From NCBI RefSeq assembly GCF_018613235.1, contig NZ_JAGGQP010000030.1:172554-236553 (forward strand): a stretch of 64,000 bases of DNA, read 5' to 3'. The notes beneath the pieces are model-generated. The model was not told where the DNA came from. It did not search any database and worked only from the letters and a program-made list of their open reading frames with translations. Numbering within the stretch: position 1 is the stretch's first letter; each line of letters opens with the position of its first letter. Below, one piece after another: positions 17,328 through 25,903 of the stretch. Source of the stretch: Bacillus sp. ISL-41 (GTDB taxonomy: Bacteria > Bacillota > Bacilli > Bacillales > Cytobacillaceae). The position numbers and the translations under genes are program-made.

Positions 17328-18389
17328 ATGGAGAAAATTCAAAAATTACGTGAGAGCTTTCAAAGACTCGGAATCGATGGAATGCTGGTCACTAGTGATT
17401 TCAACCGCAGATATATGACAGGGTTCACTGGTTCTGCAGGCATGGTGCTGATCAGTGCCGAAAAAGCATTATTCATCACGGATTTCAGGTATACTGAGCA
17501 GGCTGCGAAACAATGCGAAGGCTATGAAGTAGTCCTGCACAAAGGGCTGATTCAGGACGAGGTTGCAGAGCAGGCTAAAAAGTTGGGGATCAACAAGCTT
17601 GGCTTTGAAGAAAATCATGTTACATATTCTGCTTATAAAACCTTTGATAAAGGCGTGGAAGCAGAACTAGTGCCCGTATCAGGCGAAATTGAAAAGTTAC
17701 GCTTGATTAAGACTGATTCAGAGATTAAGATATTAAAGGAAGCAGCAGCCATCGCAGATGCTGCGTTTACACATATAATTGAGTTTATCCGTCCGGGCAG
17801 GACAGAGCTGGAAGTATCTAATGAACTGGAATTCTTCATGAGAAAACAGGGTGCAACATCTTCTTCATTCGATATTATTGTAGCTTCAGGCTATCGTTCA
17901 GCACTTCCGCACGGAGTAGCAAGTGACAAGGTGATTGAAACAGGAGACTTCGTCACCCTTGATTATGGTGCCTATTATAATGGGTATGTATCGGATATTA
18001 CCCGTACATTAGCTGTAGGCAGCCCTTCAGACAAGCTTAGGGAAATCTATGATATCGTCTTAGAAGCCCAGCTTCGCGGGATGGCAGGCATTAAGCCGGG
18101 CATGACAGGAAGGGAAGCTGATGCGCTTACCCGCAACTTAATCACCGAAAAAGGGTACGGAGAGTATTTTGGCCACTCCACAGGCCATGGTATCGGACTC
18201 GAAGTACATGAAGGACCTGGTCTGTCTTTCCGTTCTGATACTGTTCTTGAACCTGGTATGGTTGTGACTGTCGAGCCGGGGATCTACATAGCTGGCCTTG
18301 GCGGAGTAAGAATAGAGGACGATACTGTTATAACAAAAGACCATAATGAGTCACTGACACATTCTACTAAGGAACTCATCATATTATAG
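17328..18389 (+). CDS. papA: Xaa-Pro dipeptidase/aminopeptidase (YqhT, M24 family)
   Basis: A 353-residue M24B metallopeptidase that cleaves at Xaa-Pro bonds. The N-terminal creatinase-like domain is followed by the pita-bread domain with metal ligands in LDYGAYYNGYVSDITRT (two Asp), GHSTGHGIGLEVHEGP (His), TVEPGIYI (Glu) and GVRIEDD (Glu). The ATG at 17328 has AGGGGAGGAA upstream; the reading frame extends further 5' but into aroQ. It precedes efp, as in most Bacillaceae, which suggests joint expression. Processing of proline-containing peptides would fit with EF-P, which helps translation of proline runs. Confidence 0.93.
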   Translation: MEKIQKLRESFQRLGIDGMLVTSDFNRRYMTGFTGSAGMVLISAEKALFITDFRYTEQAAKQCEGYEVVLHKGLIQDEVAEQAKKLGINKLGFEENHVTYSAYKTFDKGVEAELVPVSGEIEKLRLIKTDSEIKILKEAAAIADAAFTHIIEFIRPGRTELEVSNELEFFMRKQGATSSSFDIIVASGYRSALPHGVASDKVIETGDFVTLDYGAYYNGYVSDITRTLAVGSPSDKLREIYDIVLEAQLRGMAGIKPGMTGREADALTRNLITEKGYGEYFGHSTGHGIGLEVHEGPGLSFRSDTVLEPGMVVTVEPGIYIAGLGGVRIEDDTVITKDHNESLTHSTKELIIL

Positions 18390-18410
18390 GACACATTAGG
18401 AGGACAAATA

Positions 18411-18968
18411 ATGATTTCAGTTAACGATTTCCGTACAGGTTTAACAATTGAAGTGGACAATGGCATCTGGCGTGTACTTGATTTCCAACACGTTAAGCCA
18501 GGAAAAGGAGCTGCGTTTGTGCGCTCAAAGCTTCGCAACCTTCGTACTGGGGCGATCCAGGAAAAAACTTTCCGCGCCGGTGAAAAAGTAGCAAAAGCAC
18601 AAATCGAGAACCGCAAAATGCAATACTTATATGCAAGCGGCGACCAGCACGTATTCATGGACAATGAGTCTTACGAGCAAATCGAATTGCCAGGCTCTTC
18701 TATTGAATATGAGTTGAAATTCCTTAAGGAAAACATGGAAGTATACATTATGCAATTCGGCCACGAAACTCTAGGTGTTGAGCTTCCAAACTCTGTAGAA
18801 CTTGAAGTAACAGAAACAGAACCTGGTATCAAAGGTGACACGTCTTCTGGCGGTACTAAGTCTGCGACATTGGAAACCGGCCTTACAGTACAGGTTCCAT
18901 TCTTCATAAACCAGGGCGACAAACTTGTTATCAACACAACAGATGCATCTTATGTATCCCGTGCGTAA
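18411..18968 (+). CDS. efp: Elongation factor P
   Basis: EF-P (185 residues) binds ribosomes stalled on polyproline and promotes peptide bond formation. The loop that is modified in other bacteria reads [17 protein letters not shown], with the lysine at position 32 matching the B. subtilis site. The start [18 protein letters not shown] and end [17 protein letters not shown] are standard. AGGAGG precedes the ATG. A terminator follows at once. Confidence 0.97.
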   Translation: MISVNDFRTGLTIEVDNGIWRVLDFQHVKPGKGAAFVRSKLRNLRTGAIQEKTFRAGEKVAKAQIENRKMQYLYASGDQHVFMDNESYEQIELPGSSIEYELKFLKENMEVYIMQFGHETLGVELPNSVELEVTETEPGIKGDTSSGGTKSATLETGLTVQVPFFINQGDKLVINTTDASYVSRA

Positions 18969-18978
18969 TCGATAATAA

Positions 18979-19006
18979 AAAAACCTGCTGAAAAGCAGGT
19001 TTTTTA
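18979..19006 (+). terminator. Terminator of efp
   Basis: AACCTGCT (18982-18989) pairs with AGCAGGTT (18994-19001) and runs into TTTTT. Confidence 0.9.
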
Positions 19007-19011
19007 TATGG

Positions 19012-19042
19012 GAAAAAAGCATCTCGAAGACCGAGATGCTTA
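19012..19042 (-). terminator. Terminator of the rhodanese lipoprotein gene
   Basis: Read leftward, AAGCATCTCGG and CGAGATGCTT form a stem followed by TTTTTTCC. It stands back to back with the efp terminator. Confidence 0.85.
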
Positions 19043-19052
19043 AATAATTTGC

Positions 19053-19418
19053 TTATTGCTCTATCTCATATTTCCACTCATTCATTCCGCCGGTCATATT
19101 GTAAATATTCTTGAATCCATTTTCCACGAGGATTCCGCTAGCCTGTGTGGAGCGGTTGCCGCTGCGGCAGACCACTAGATATTTTTGGTCTTGATCAAGC
19201 TCGGATAGCATGCTCTCAATGACCTGCAATGGAACTAGTTTCGCTCCTGGAATATGTCCAGCTGCGAATTCATCAGGAGTACGTACATCCAAAACCTGGA
19301 CTTCTCCACTATCGATCAATTCTTTTGCTTCATCGACCGAAACATCAGTATAAGAACCGCCGCCGGAACAGCCGGTAATCAACAATATAAACATAAATGC
19401 CGCAAATAATTTCTTCAT
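19053..19418 (-). CDS. Rhodanese-domain lipoprotein
   Basis: A 121-residue protein with a lipoprotein signal peptide (MKKLFAAFMFILLITGCSGG; lipobox LITGC) and a single rhodanese domain. The catalytic loop is VCRSGNRSTQA, with DVRTPDEFAAGHIPGA before it. It should be anchored on the outer face of the membrane. Ribosome binding site AAGGAGAG. It lies between efp and the spoIIIA region, where B. subtilis instead has yqhV. The substrate is unknown; a thiol-sulfur transfer role outside the cell is inferred. Paralogue of yqhL in this window. Confidence 0.88.
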   Translation of the reverse strand: MKKLFAAFMFILLITGCSGGGSYTDVSVDEAKELIDSGEVQVLDVRTPDEFAAGHIPGAKLVPLQVIESMLSELDQDQKYLVVCRSGNRSTQASGILVENGFKNIYNMTGGMNEWKYEIEQ

Positions 19419-19543
19419 GATGATCTCTCCTTATAATACTTATATAGGTATTTTAACTTAAAAGTATTCAAGTGGATATAGACAAATTGTGTCAGGAGAA
19501 GCTTACATAATCGGTACTCAATCCCTCTCTTTCTTTATACCAG

Positions 19544-19574
19544 AAAAAAGCCAGGCTATCCGCCTGACTTTTGA
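19544..19574 (-). terminator. Terminator of the SIMPL-domain gene
   Basis: AAAGCCAGGC and GCCTGACTTT form a stem with one mismatch; read leftward it runs into TTTTTTCTGG. It lies just beyond the stop codon at 19579. Confidence 0.75.
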
Positions 19575-19578
19575 AAAA

Positions 19579-20247
19579 TTATGAACTTATATATGTCCCA
19601 GTGACAGTCGCCTTGATTTCCAGTTTCCCCGGTTCTATCGGCGTCCCGCTCCCGCTGCTAGTATCTAAAGATGCGACCAGGAATGGGCCGGGCGAACCTT
19701 TCTGGGTTTCTTCTGTAATCGTAAGAGGGGAAATGGAGGTTTGGATTCCTAAGGTCCGGGCTACTGTTTGAGCTTTGTTGTATGAATCGACCACTGCCAT
19801 TGAAAGTGCCCTATTGTACAACTCCTGAGGCTCTGCAACTGAAAATTGTATGTTCATGATTTCGTTTGCACCATTTTCAACAGCGGTGTCGATGATCAAT
19901 CCTGCCCGGGCAATATTCCTGATCGTGATATTGTACAGGTGTGTAACGCGATATCCCTGGAATAACTGCTTGCCGTCTTCATAGGTATAAATTGGATCAA
20001 TCCGATAATCTGCCGTTTTAATATCATCCTTTGCAATCCCAAGATTACGTAAGGCTGCTAACATCGCATTAGATTTTTCTGCATTTTCGGCCTGGGCACT
20101 TTGCAGGTTTTGATTTTCGGTGCGAACCCCAATCGTTGCTGTCGCCCGGTTTGGCGCAGCGAACACAGAACCTTCTCCACTAACGGTAATTTTCCTTCCA
20201 TTCCCGGTACCGTTGCCACGGTAGCCTGTATACAATCCATTTACCAT
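19579..20247 (-). CDS. SIMPL domain (DUF541) protein
   Basis: A 222-residue protein of the SIMPL/DUF541 family. ITVSGEGSVFAAPNRATATIGV is the usual start of the domain, followed by YRVTHLYNITIRNI and a C-terminal PGKLEIKATVTGTYIS. No signal peptide or membrane segment precedes the domain, unlike many family members that are exported. GGAGGG lies 6 bases before the ATG. Known relatives have loosely defined roles (oxidative stress, cell surface); the function here is unknown. Confidence 0.85.
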   Translation of the reverse strand: MVNGLYTGYRGNGTGNGRKITVSGEGSVFAAPNRATATIGVRTENQNLQSAQAENAEKSNAMLAALRNLGIAKDDIKTADYRIDPIYTYEDGKQLFQGYRVTHLYNITIRNIARAGLIIDTAVENGANEIMNIQFSVAEPQELYNRALSMAVVDSYNKAQTVARTLGIQTSISPLTITEETQKGSPGPFLVASLDTSSGSGTPIEPGKLEIKATVTGTYISS

Positions 20248-20356
20248 CCATTATCCCTCCAGACTGCTTTTTCTATTACCTATAACTATGTTGGCATTGA
20301 AGAACAAATAACGGTCATAGAAAAAAGCAAAGAAAGGATAAAAGGAATACTAGAGA

Positions 20357-20509
20357 TTATTCGCCAGCTCCCGGTGCTTTATCAGTGTCATTCTTATTGT
20401 TGTATTTTGTGTCAGTCATCGGTGATTCCTTTGGACTTCTTCCGCCTCCAAGATAAACTGCCCTATCTTCCTTTTGGTCTTTTTGGAACTTCTGGTGATC
20501 CTCATTCAA
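20357..20509 (-). CDS. Probable small protein, 50 codons, TTG start
   Basis: Reading leftward, TTG (20507-20509) follows a perfect AAAGGAG at an 8-base gap and opens a 50-codon frame ending in TAA (20357-20359). The product begins NEDHQKFQKDQKEDRAVYLG, continues GGGRSPKESPMTDTK and ends NDTDKAPGAGE. It is hydrophilic and strongly charged, with no membrane segment. Codon usage looks like that of the host genes. I do not recognise the family. It lies between the SIMPL gene and the spoIIIA promoter and could be co-transcribed with the SIMPL gene. Confidence 0.5.
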   Translation of the reverse strand: MNEDHQKFQKDQKEDRAVYLGGGRSPKESPMTDTKYNNKNDTDKAPGAGE

Positions 20510-20658
20510 ATTTATCAACTCCTTTCCTTACTATTCTTTTCGTTTAAAAGCGATATTATTTCCTCTCGATTTCAGTTCCTAACATTTCAAAATGTAAAAT
20601 CCATCCGTAAATAAACACAAAACAAATTCCGTCTATCAGCCATTCGCGAATCTGCCGG

Positions 20659-20686
20659 TCATAAAGTGTCCAAGCAGGCATACATA
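20659..20686 (+). promoter_or_regulatory. Sigma-E-like promoter of the spoIIIA operon
   Basis: TCATAAA (20659-20665) and CATACATA (20679-20686), 13 bp apart, resemble the sigma-E -35 and -10 elements. They end about 30 bp before spoIIIAA. The spoIIIA operon is known to be mother-cell expressed under sigma-E, which supports the assignment; the spacing is slightly short. Confidence 0.6.
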
Positions 20687-20717
20687 TTAAGTAAGCGTAT
20701 TGTCAGGAGGATTAATG

Positions 20718-21641
20718 ATGGAGGATATCTTATCTTTTTTGCCGAAACGAATTGCCGAATTGCTGGATGCAGTGCCTCCTAATGATCAAGAAGGGATGGA
20801 AGAAGTGCGGATACGGATTAACAGGCCGCTTGAAATAACGGTAAGAGGAAAGCCTCAATTCCTGCCGTATATCATTCCGCCTGAGGATGCTGTCCAGCTG
20901 TTGAACAAGCTTGGGCATTTTTCAATGTATACGTTGGAGGAAGAATTAAAGCGTGGTTATATCACCATTGCTGGAGGTCATCGAGTCGGACTGGCAGGCA
21001 AGGTGATCCTGGAAAATGGCTTTGTTAAAGCAATCAGGGATATTTCATCCTTTAATTTTAGGATTGCGAGGGAAAAAATCGGGATTGCAGAACCATTGCT
21101 TCCTTATATTTACGAGAATGGCTGGAAACATACGATAATTATTGGTCCGCCCCAGACAGGAAAAACCACGCTGCTCAGGGATATAGCAAGGATGATATCC
21201 AGCGGGGTTCCTGAAAAAAAACTGCCCCCGCTTAAGGCAGGCATTGTAGATGAGAGGTCGGAAATAGCAGGATGCGTAAAAGGAGTCCCGCAGCTAACAT
21301 TCGGACCTAGAGTAGATATCCTGGATTCATGCCCGAAGGCCGAGGGGATGATGATGATGATCCGCTCGATGAGCCCGGATGTCCTGGTTGTAGATGAAAT
21401 AGGCCGAAAAGAAGATGGAGAAGCGATTCTTGAAGCGGTTAACGCAGGTATTAAATTAATCATGACCACACATGGAGATTCGCTGGAAGATATTCGAAAA
21501 AGGCCAACTTTGAAACCAATTTTGGAGATGGGGATATTCGATAGATTTGTGGAGCTTGGAAGAAGTTCTGGCCCGGGAACCATCACCTCAATAAGGGAAG
21601 CAAACGGCAAAGAAGTTCGCCATAAAGTGAGAGTGACATAA
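20718..21641 (+). CDS. spoIIIAA: Stage III sporulation protein AA (ATPase)
   Basis: SpoIIIAA (307 residues) is the cytosolic secretion-type ATPase of the mother-cell channel that supports the engulfed forespore. Walker A is IIGPPQTGKTTLLRD and Walker B VLVVDEIGRKEDG; GGHRVGLAGKV precedes them. AGGAGG (20705-20710) sets the start at the second of two adjacent ATGs (20718); 20715 is also possible. First gene of an eight-gene operon with tight spacing: its TAA is followed immediately by the spoIIIAB ATG. Confidence 0.95.
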   Translation: MEDILSFLPKRIAELLDAVPPNDQEGMEEVRIRINRPLEITVRGKPQFLPYIIPPEDAVQLLNKLGHFSMYTLEEELKRGYITIAGGHRVGLAGKVILENGFVKAIRDISSFNFRIAREKIGIAEPLLPYIYENGWKHTIIIGPPQTGKTTLLRDIARMISSGVPEKKLPPLKAGIVDERSEIAGCVKGVPQLTFGPRVDILDSCPKAEGMMMMIRSMSPDVLVVDEIGRKEDGEAILEAVNAGIKLIMTTHGDSLEDIRKRPTLKPILEMGIFDRFVELGRSSGPGTITSIREANGKEVRHKVRVT

Positions 21642-22157
21642 ATGATCAAAATAATCGGTGCGATATTGATTATCCTGGCCACGACTTGGACAGGTTTCGA
21701 AGCATCCAGGCACCTTAGTGAGCGGCCCAGGCAGCTTAGGCTTCTGAAGTCCGCTCTGCAATCATTGGAGGCCGAAATCATGTACGGGCATACACCGCTT
21801 CATGATGCCTCAAGAAAGCTCGCTGCCCAGATGTCCAAGCCTTTATCCTGGTTTTTCGAAGCTTTTTCAAAAAAGCTGACAGAAACTGATACAACGGTGA
21901 AAGAAGCGTGGGAAGACAGCCTGAAAGAGGTCTGGAAAATGACGGCCTTTAAACAGGGTGAGTTTGAAATCATGAAACAATTTGGTGAGACGCTCGGCAG
22001 GCATGACCGTCATTCCCAGCAAAAACAAATCCTGCTGACTATCTCCCATCTGGAAAGAGAAGAAGCAGATGCCTGCGAAAAACAAATGAAATACGAAAAA
22101 ATGGTGAAAAGTATTGGCTTTTTATCAGGCTTATTATTAATCATCTTATTGATGTAG
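21642..22157 (+). CDS. spoIIIAB: Stage III sporulation protein AB
   Basis: SpoIIIAB (171 residues) has a hydrophobic N terminus (IIGAILIILATTWTGFEASR), a cytoplasmic helical domain and a C-terminal hydrophobic anchor (SIGFLSGLLLIILLM), resembling type II secretion GspF-like proteins. It begins directly after the spoIIIAA stop codon, so translation is coupled. In the channel complex it is thought to act as a platform next to the ATPase. Confidence 0.93.
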   Translation: MIKIIGAILIILATTWTGFEASRHLSERPRQLRLLKSALQSLEAEIMYGHTPLHDASRKLAAQMSKPLSWFFEAFSKKLTETDTTVKEAWEDSLKEVWKMTAFKQGEFEIMKQFGETLGRHDRHSQQKQILLTISHLEREEADACEKQMKYEKMVKSIGFLSGLLLIILLM

Positions 22158-22176
22158 CGTTTAGGAGGAGGACAAG

Positions 22177-22383
22177 ATGGGTCTTGAAGTGGATATTATT
22201 TTTAAAATCGCAGGGGTAGGCATCGTCGTTGCATTTTTACACACCATTCTCGATCAGGTGGGAAAGAAAGAATATGCACAGTGGGTAACCTTATTTGGGT
22301 TCATATACATCCTTTTCATGGTAGCCTCCATTGTCGATGACCTCTTTCAAAAAATTAAATCAGTATTCCTATTTCAAGGGTAG
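22177..22383 (+). CDS. spoIIIAC: Stage III sporulation protein AC
   Basis: A 68-residue membrane protein with two hydrophobic segments (IIFKIAGVGIVVAFLHTILD and WVTLFGFIYILFMVASIVDD), the normal size for SpoIIIAC. GGAGGAGG precedes the ATG. Its stop codon lies 14 bases before the first codon of spoIIIAD. Confidence 0.93.
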   Translation: MGLEVDIIFKIAGVGIVVAFLHTILDQVGKKEYAQWVTLFGFIYILFMVASIVDDLFQKIKSVFLFQG

Positions 22384-22397
22384 GGGAGGGCTTTGCC

Positions 22398-22787
22398 ATT
22401 GAGATCCTTCAAATAACAGGTGTAGCACTGATCGCGACTTTCCTGGCCCTTATTGTCAAGGAACAAAAGCCAAACTTTGCTTTCTTGCTGATCGTGTTCA
22501 CAGGTTCAGCTATCTTTTTATTTCTGGTTGACCAAATATATCAAATCATTTCAATGATCCAGAAGCTGGCAGCAAATGCCAAGGTAAATCTCGTCTATGT
22601 AGAAACGATCCTGAAAATCATCGGAATCGCCTATATTGCTGAATTCGCAGCCCAAATCACAAAAGATGCAGGTCAGGGGGCGATTGCTTCAAAAATTGAA
22701 TTAGGCGGAAAAATTCTTATTCTCGCCATGGCCATTCCGATTCTCACTGTCATGATCGAAACAATCATTCGCTTGATTCCGGGCTGA
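22398..22787 (+). CDS. spoIIIAD: Stage III sporulation protein AD, apparent ATT start
   Basis: SpoIIIAD (129 residues) is a membrane protein of the channel with segments such as ITGVALIATFLALIVKEQK, FLLIVFTGSAIFLFLVDQIY and ILILAMAIPILTVMIETII. The only in-frame ATG (22485) would delete the conserved first membrane segment. Upstream in the same frame there is no ATG, GTG or TTG; the codon at 22398 is ATT, with GGGGAGGG ending 7 bases before it, and the protein then reads EILQITG, matching the family start. I infer initiation at ATT; a sequencing error is the alternative. Confidence 0.85.
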   Translation: MEILQITGVALIATFLALIVKEQKPNFAFLLIVFTGSAIFLFLVDQIYQIISMIQKLAANAKVNLVYVETILKIIGIAYIAEFAAQITKDAGQGAIASKIELGGKILILAMAIPILTVMIETIIRLIPG

Positions 22788-22818
22788 TCGCGGGCCTTTT
22801 TTAAAGAGGTGACTTTAG

Positions 22819-24018
22819 TTGAAGCAGCGTTTGCAGTTCATACTTGGCATTGTATTAATCCAGTTATTTTTTTTCCTTCCGGTTGTACAAGCTGTTGGTG
22901 ACGAGGAGAAAACAAACACAATGATCAATCCGGATAAAATCGCCTCAGCTCAGCTTGAGGACTTGAATATTGATGAACTCAAAGGTTTCTGGGAGGACAT
23001 TATCAACAAATATGATGGTTATCTACCAGAAAGCCAGAAAGGCAGTTTATATGATTTCATCAGTGGTGAAAAAAAGTTTTCGTTGAAGGAATGGTTTAAA
23101 GGGATTATGAATTTCGCTTTCCACGAGTTTATCGTCAATGGAAAATTACTAGGTTCCTTGATTTTGCTTACCGTTTTTAGCATGTTTCTTCAGGCGCTGC
23201 AAAATTCTTTTGAAAAAAGCACCATCAGCAAGGTAGCCTATTCCATTGTGTTCATGGTCCTCATTATTATTGCGCTCAATAGCTTTCATGTGGTCGTTGA
23301 TTACACAAATGATGCAATTGGAACGATGATTCAATTCATTCTGGCCTTGATCCCGCTGCTGCTGGCGCTGATGGCAACATCCGGCGGTCTGATATCGGCT
23401 GCGTTTTTCCATCCAGTCATCATTTTCATGATGAACACTAGCGGAATGTTCATCCAATATGTCGTGCTGCCGCTCTTATTCCTTTCCACCCTCTTGAGCA
23501 TCGTCAGCATATTGTCAGAGCAATACAAGGTCACACAGTTGGCCAGCATGCTCCGTAACTGGAGCGTCGGACTGCTTGGAATTTTGCTGACCGTATTCCT
23601 TGGTGTCATTTCGGTTCAGGGGGCATCCTCCGCGGTGACAGATGGAGTCACTGTCAAGACGGCTAAATTCATCACTGGCAACTTTGTTCCGGTCATTGGC
23701 CGGGTGTTCACGGATGCGACGGACACGGTCATCAGTGCCTCGATGCTGCTTAAGAACACGGTCGGTATCGCGGGAGTTGCCATTCTGCTGATCATCGCAG
23801 CTTTTCCTGCAGTGAAAATCCTGATGGTTGCTTTTATCTATAAATTTGCAGCAGCGATTCTCCAGCCGCTTGGTGGCGGACCGGTCATAAATTGTCTCGA
23901 TATCATCAGCAAAAGCATCATCTATGTTTTTGCCGCGCTCGGGATTGTTTCCTTGATGTTTTTCCTGACAATCACGGTCATTATTGCCGCTGGAAATCTA
24001 ACAATGATGGTGAGGTAA
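22819..24018 (+). CDS. spoIIIAE: Stage III sporulation protein AE
   Basis: SpoIIIAE (399 residues) starts with TTG at 22819 after AAAGAGGTG. It has an N-terminal signal-like segment (LQFILGIVLIQLFFFLPVVQ), an extracytoplasmic stretch, and six or more membrane segments (for example SIVFMVLIIIALNSFHVV and MIQFILALIPLLLALMA). The size is normal. It is a core membrane component of the mother-cell SpoIIIA complex. Confidence 0.94.
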   Translation: MKQRLQFILGIVLIQLFFFLPVVQAVGDEEKTNTMINPDKIASAQLEDLNIDELKGFWEDIINKYDGYLPESQKGSLYDFISGEKKFSLKEWFKGIMNFAFHEFIVNGKLLGSLILLTVFSMFLQALQNSFEKSTISKVAYSIVFMVLIIIALNSFHVVVDYTNDAIGTMIQFILALIPLLLALMATSGGLISAAFFHPVIIFMMNTSGMFIQYVVLPLLFLSTLLSIVSILSEQYKVTQLASMLRNWSVGLLGILLTVFLGVISVQGASSAVTDGVTVKTAKFITGNFVPVIGRVFTDATDTVISASMLLKNTVGIAGVAILLIIAAFPAVKILMVAFIYKFAAAILQPLGGGPVINCLDIISKSIIYVFAALGIVSLMFFLTITVIIAAGNLTMMVR

Positions 24019-24031
24019 GGGGGGAGAAGAA

Positions 24032-24661
24032 GTGGATTTTCTAAAAGAATGGATTACCAACATTATTATCTTCATACTCCTGGCAACTGTCCTTGACATG
24101 CTCCTGCCAAATTCGAGCTTCCAGAAATACACAAAAATCGTCACAGGTTTGATTTTGATCGCCATCATCCTGTCTCCAGTACTGAAATTATTCACTTCAG
24201 ACTTTGAAACAGCGATCGCATCGATGGGGCAATTCAGTAGTTTTGAGGATGAAAAGATAAAAAATTCAATAGAATTTCAGAAAAAAGAAATACAAGCATC
24301 CCAGCATGCATATATTTTAGAAACAATGGCTGTCCAACTGAAAACAGCCGCAGAGGAGGAGTTGATGGAGCAGCAAGGAATGGAGATTGCTAATATCGAG
24401 CTTGAAGTAAATAATCAGGATCAGCGGCCTTTCCCTGAAAACCTGGAGTATGTCATCGTGCATCTGAAGAAAGCCGAAGATGAGGGAGAGACTGTGGCAG
24501 TAGTAAGAGAAGTAGAAATTGATACGAACGCACCCCTTCCATCAAAACAAACCTCTCAGAATACAGATCAAATATCTTCTCTTCTGTCAGAGAAATGGAA
24601 TGTTCCTGAAAAGTCAATTCAAATCATGATAGAAGGGGGGAGTGACGAGCATGGACAATGA
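24032..24661 (+). CDS. spoIIIAF: Stage III sporulation protein AF
   Basis: SpoIIIAF (209 residues) starts with GTG at 24032 after GGGGGGAG. Two N-terminal membrane segments (WITNIIIFILLATVLDMLLP and IVTGLILIAIILSPVLKLF) are followed by a soluble extracytoplasmic domain with a ring-building fold in known structures. Its stop overlaps the first codons of spoIIIAG by 11 bases. Confidence 0.92.
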   Translation: MDFLKEWITNIIIFILLATVLDMLLPNSSFQKYTKIVTGLILIAIILSPVLKLFTSDFETAIASMGQFSSFEDEKIKNSIEFQKKEIQASQHAYILETMAVQLKTAAEEELMEQQGMEIANIELEVNNQDQRPFPENLEYVIVHLKKAEDEGETVAVVREVEIDTNAPLPSKQTSQNTDQISSLLSEKWNVPEKSIQIMIEGGSDEHGQ

Positions 24662-25310
24662 GAAGGGTCCACTTAGCTGGCTTAAGAAACAAATAAGCAG
24701 CAAAGACGGGCCGCCAGAGAAGAAATCTGGCAAATACCAATACTTAATAATTGTCGTCCTGTTCGGGGCCGCAATCATGCTCATAGGCAATATCCTAGGA
24801 GACCAAAATCCTGAAATGGCGGTTACAGCCACTAAGGAGGCAGAGACTCAAGAGGATGCTGAAGTGTTCGGGCAAAAGAAATCGGCAGGGAATGACGTCA
24901 TTTCCGAGTATGAAGAGGCTTATGAAGCACAATTGACCGAGATGCTGGAAGGCATCAATGGCGTCGGCGATGTCACCGTTTTTGTAAACGTGGATGCTAC
25001 TGATAAGAAGGTTCTTGAGAAGAACACGGTCATCCAGTCACAGACGACGGATGAAACCGATCGTGAAGGCGGCAAACGCAATGTCCAGGATGCTTCACAG
25101 GATGAGCAGCTGGTCATCATCCGCAACGGTGAAAAAGAGGGTCCTATCGTTCTTGAGACAAAGAAGCCAGGAATCAGGGGTGTCCTTGTTGTAGCAAAGG
25201 GAGCGGAAAATATACAAGTGAAAAAATGGATTATCGAGGCCGTCACCAGGGCTTTGGATGTACCAAACCATCGGGTGGCAGTCATGCCTAAAAAATCTAA
25301 GGGGGAATAA
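24651..25310 (+). CDS. spoIIIAG: Stage III sporulation protein AG
   Basis: SpoIIIAG (219 residues) forms a large ring in the intermembrane space in B. subtilis. The sequence shows one membrane segment (YLIIVVLFGAAIMLIGNIL) and a ring-building domain with LEGINGVGDVTVFVNVD and IQVKKWIIEAVTRALDVPNH. The ATG at 24651 is chosen because AAGGGGGG ends 10 bases upstream; a GTG at 24642 would overlap that site. Confidence 0.93.
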   Translation: MDNEKGPLSWLKKQISSKDGPPEKKSGKYQYLIIVVLFGAAIMLIGNILGDQNPEMAVTATKEAETQEDAEVFGQKKSAGNDVISEYEEAYEAQLTEMLEGINGVGDVTVFVNVDATDKKVLEKNTVIQSQTTDETDREGGKRNVQDASQDEQLVIIRNGEKEGPIVLETKKPGIRGVLVVAKGAENIQVKKWIIEAVTRALDVPNHRVAVMPKKSKGE

Positions 25311-25313
25311 TGG

Positions 25314-25859
25314 ATGTTATTGAAAAAGCAAACAGTGTGGTTGTTAACAATGTTAAGTCTTGTAGTGGTGCTGTCGGTTTACTATATCACTTCACCTGAA
25401 CAGCAAAAAGCGGATCTGGCAGGAGTTGAGGAGCAGAAGGCTGAAGATAAAGAAACGGCAGCAACTGAATCCGAAGATGGCAAAACAGTTATCTCTGGCA
25501 TCGCAAGCGATGAAAAGTTCGAGGCACTTCGCATGAAGCTGGAAGAACAGCGCACTAAAATGAAGGAAGACCTTCAGGCAATTGTAGCATCTACAGACCT
25601 GCCTGCTCAAGACCGCAGCGATGCAATTGAAAAGATGAACGAGTTAGATGAAGTAACTCAAAAGGAATTCACTCTTGAAACATTGATCAAGTCAATGGGC
25701 TATGATGACGCGCTTGTCCGTGCGGACGGAGAGAATGTCAGAATCACAGTAAAAGCTAAGGAACATTCAGCATCAGCCGCAAACGAAATCATCCAGATGG
25801 TCCGTACAGAGCTAGGCTCAATGCAGCATGTAGCAGTACAATTTGAGCCTGTAAAATAA
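25314..25859 (+). CDS. spoIIIAH: Stage III sporulation protein AH
   Basis: SpoIIIAH (181 residues) is a mother-cell membrane protein whose extracytoplasmic YscJ/FliF-like domain binds forespore SpoIIQ across the intermembrane space. One membrane segment (TVWLLTMLSLVVVLSVYYIT), an acidic linker, then the ring-building domain (AIVASTDLPAQDRSDAIEKM ... VRITVKAKEHSASAANEIIQ). AAGGGGGAA precedes the ATG. Last gene of the operon. Confidence 0.95.
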   Translation: MLLKKQTVWLLTMLSLVVVLSVYYITSPEQQKADLAGVEEQKAEDKETAATESEDGKTVISGIASDEKFEALRMKLEEQRTKMKEDLQAIVASTDLPAQDRSDAIEKMNELDEVTQKEFTLETLIKSMGYDDALVRADGENVRITVKAKEHSASAANEIIQMVRTELGSMQHVAVQFEPVK

Positions 25860-25870
25860 GAGGGAAGTAC

Positions 25871-25903
25871 TAAAGGGAAGGCGGTGGCCTTCCCTTTATT
25901 TTT
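25871..25903. terminator. Bidirectional terminator between spoIIIAH and the chemoreceptor gene
   Basis: AAAGGGAAGGC and GCCTTCCCTTT form a strong stem, with T residues on the right and A residues on the left, serving the convergent spoIIIA and chemoreceptor transcripts. The right arm overlaps the last codons of the chemoreceptor gene. Confidence 0.85.

Noticed and set aside
22485..22787. spoIIIAD starting at ATG 22485
   Set aside because: It would remove the conserved first membrane segment and has no ribosome binding site; the upstream ATT with GGGGAGGG fits better.
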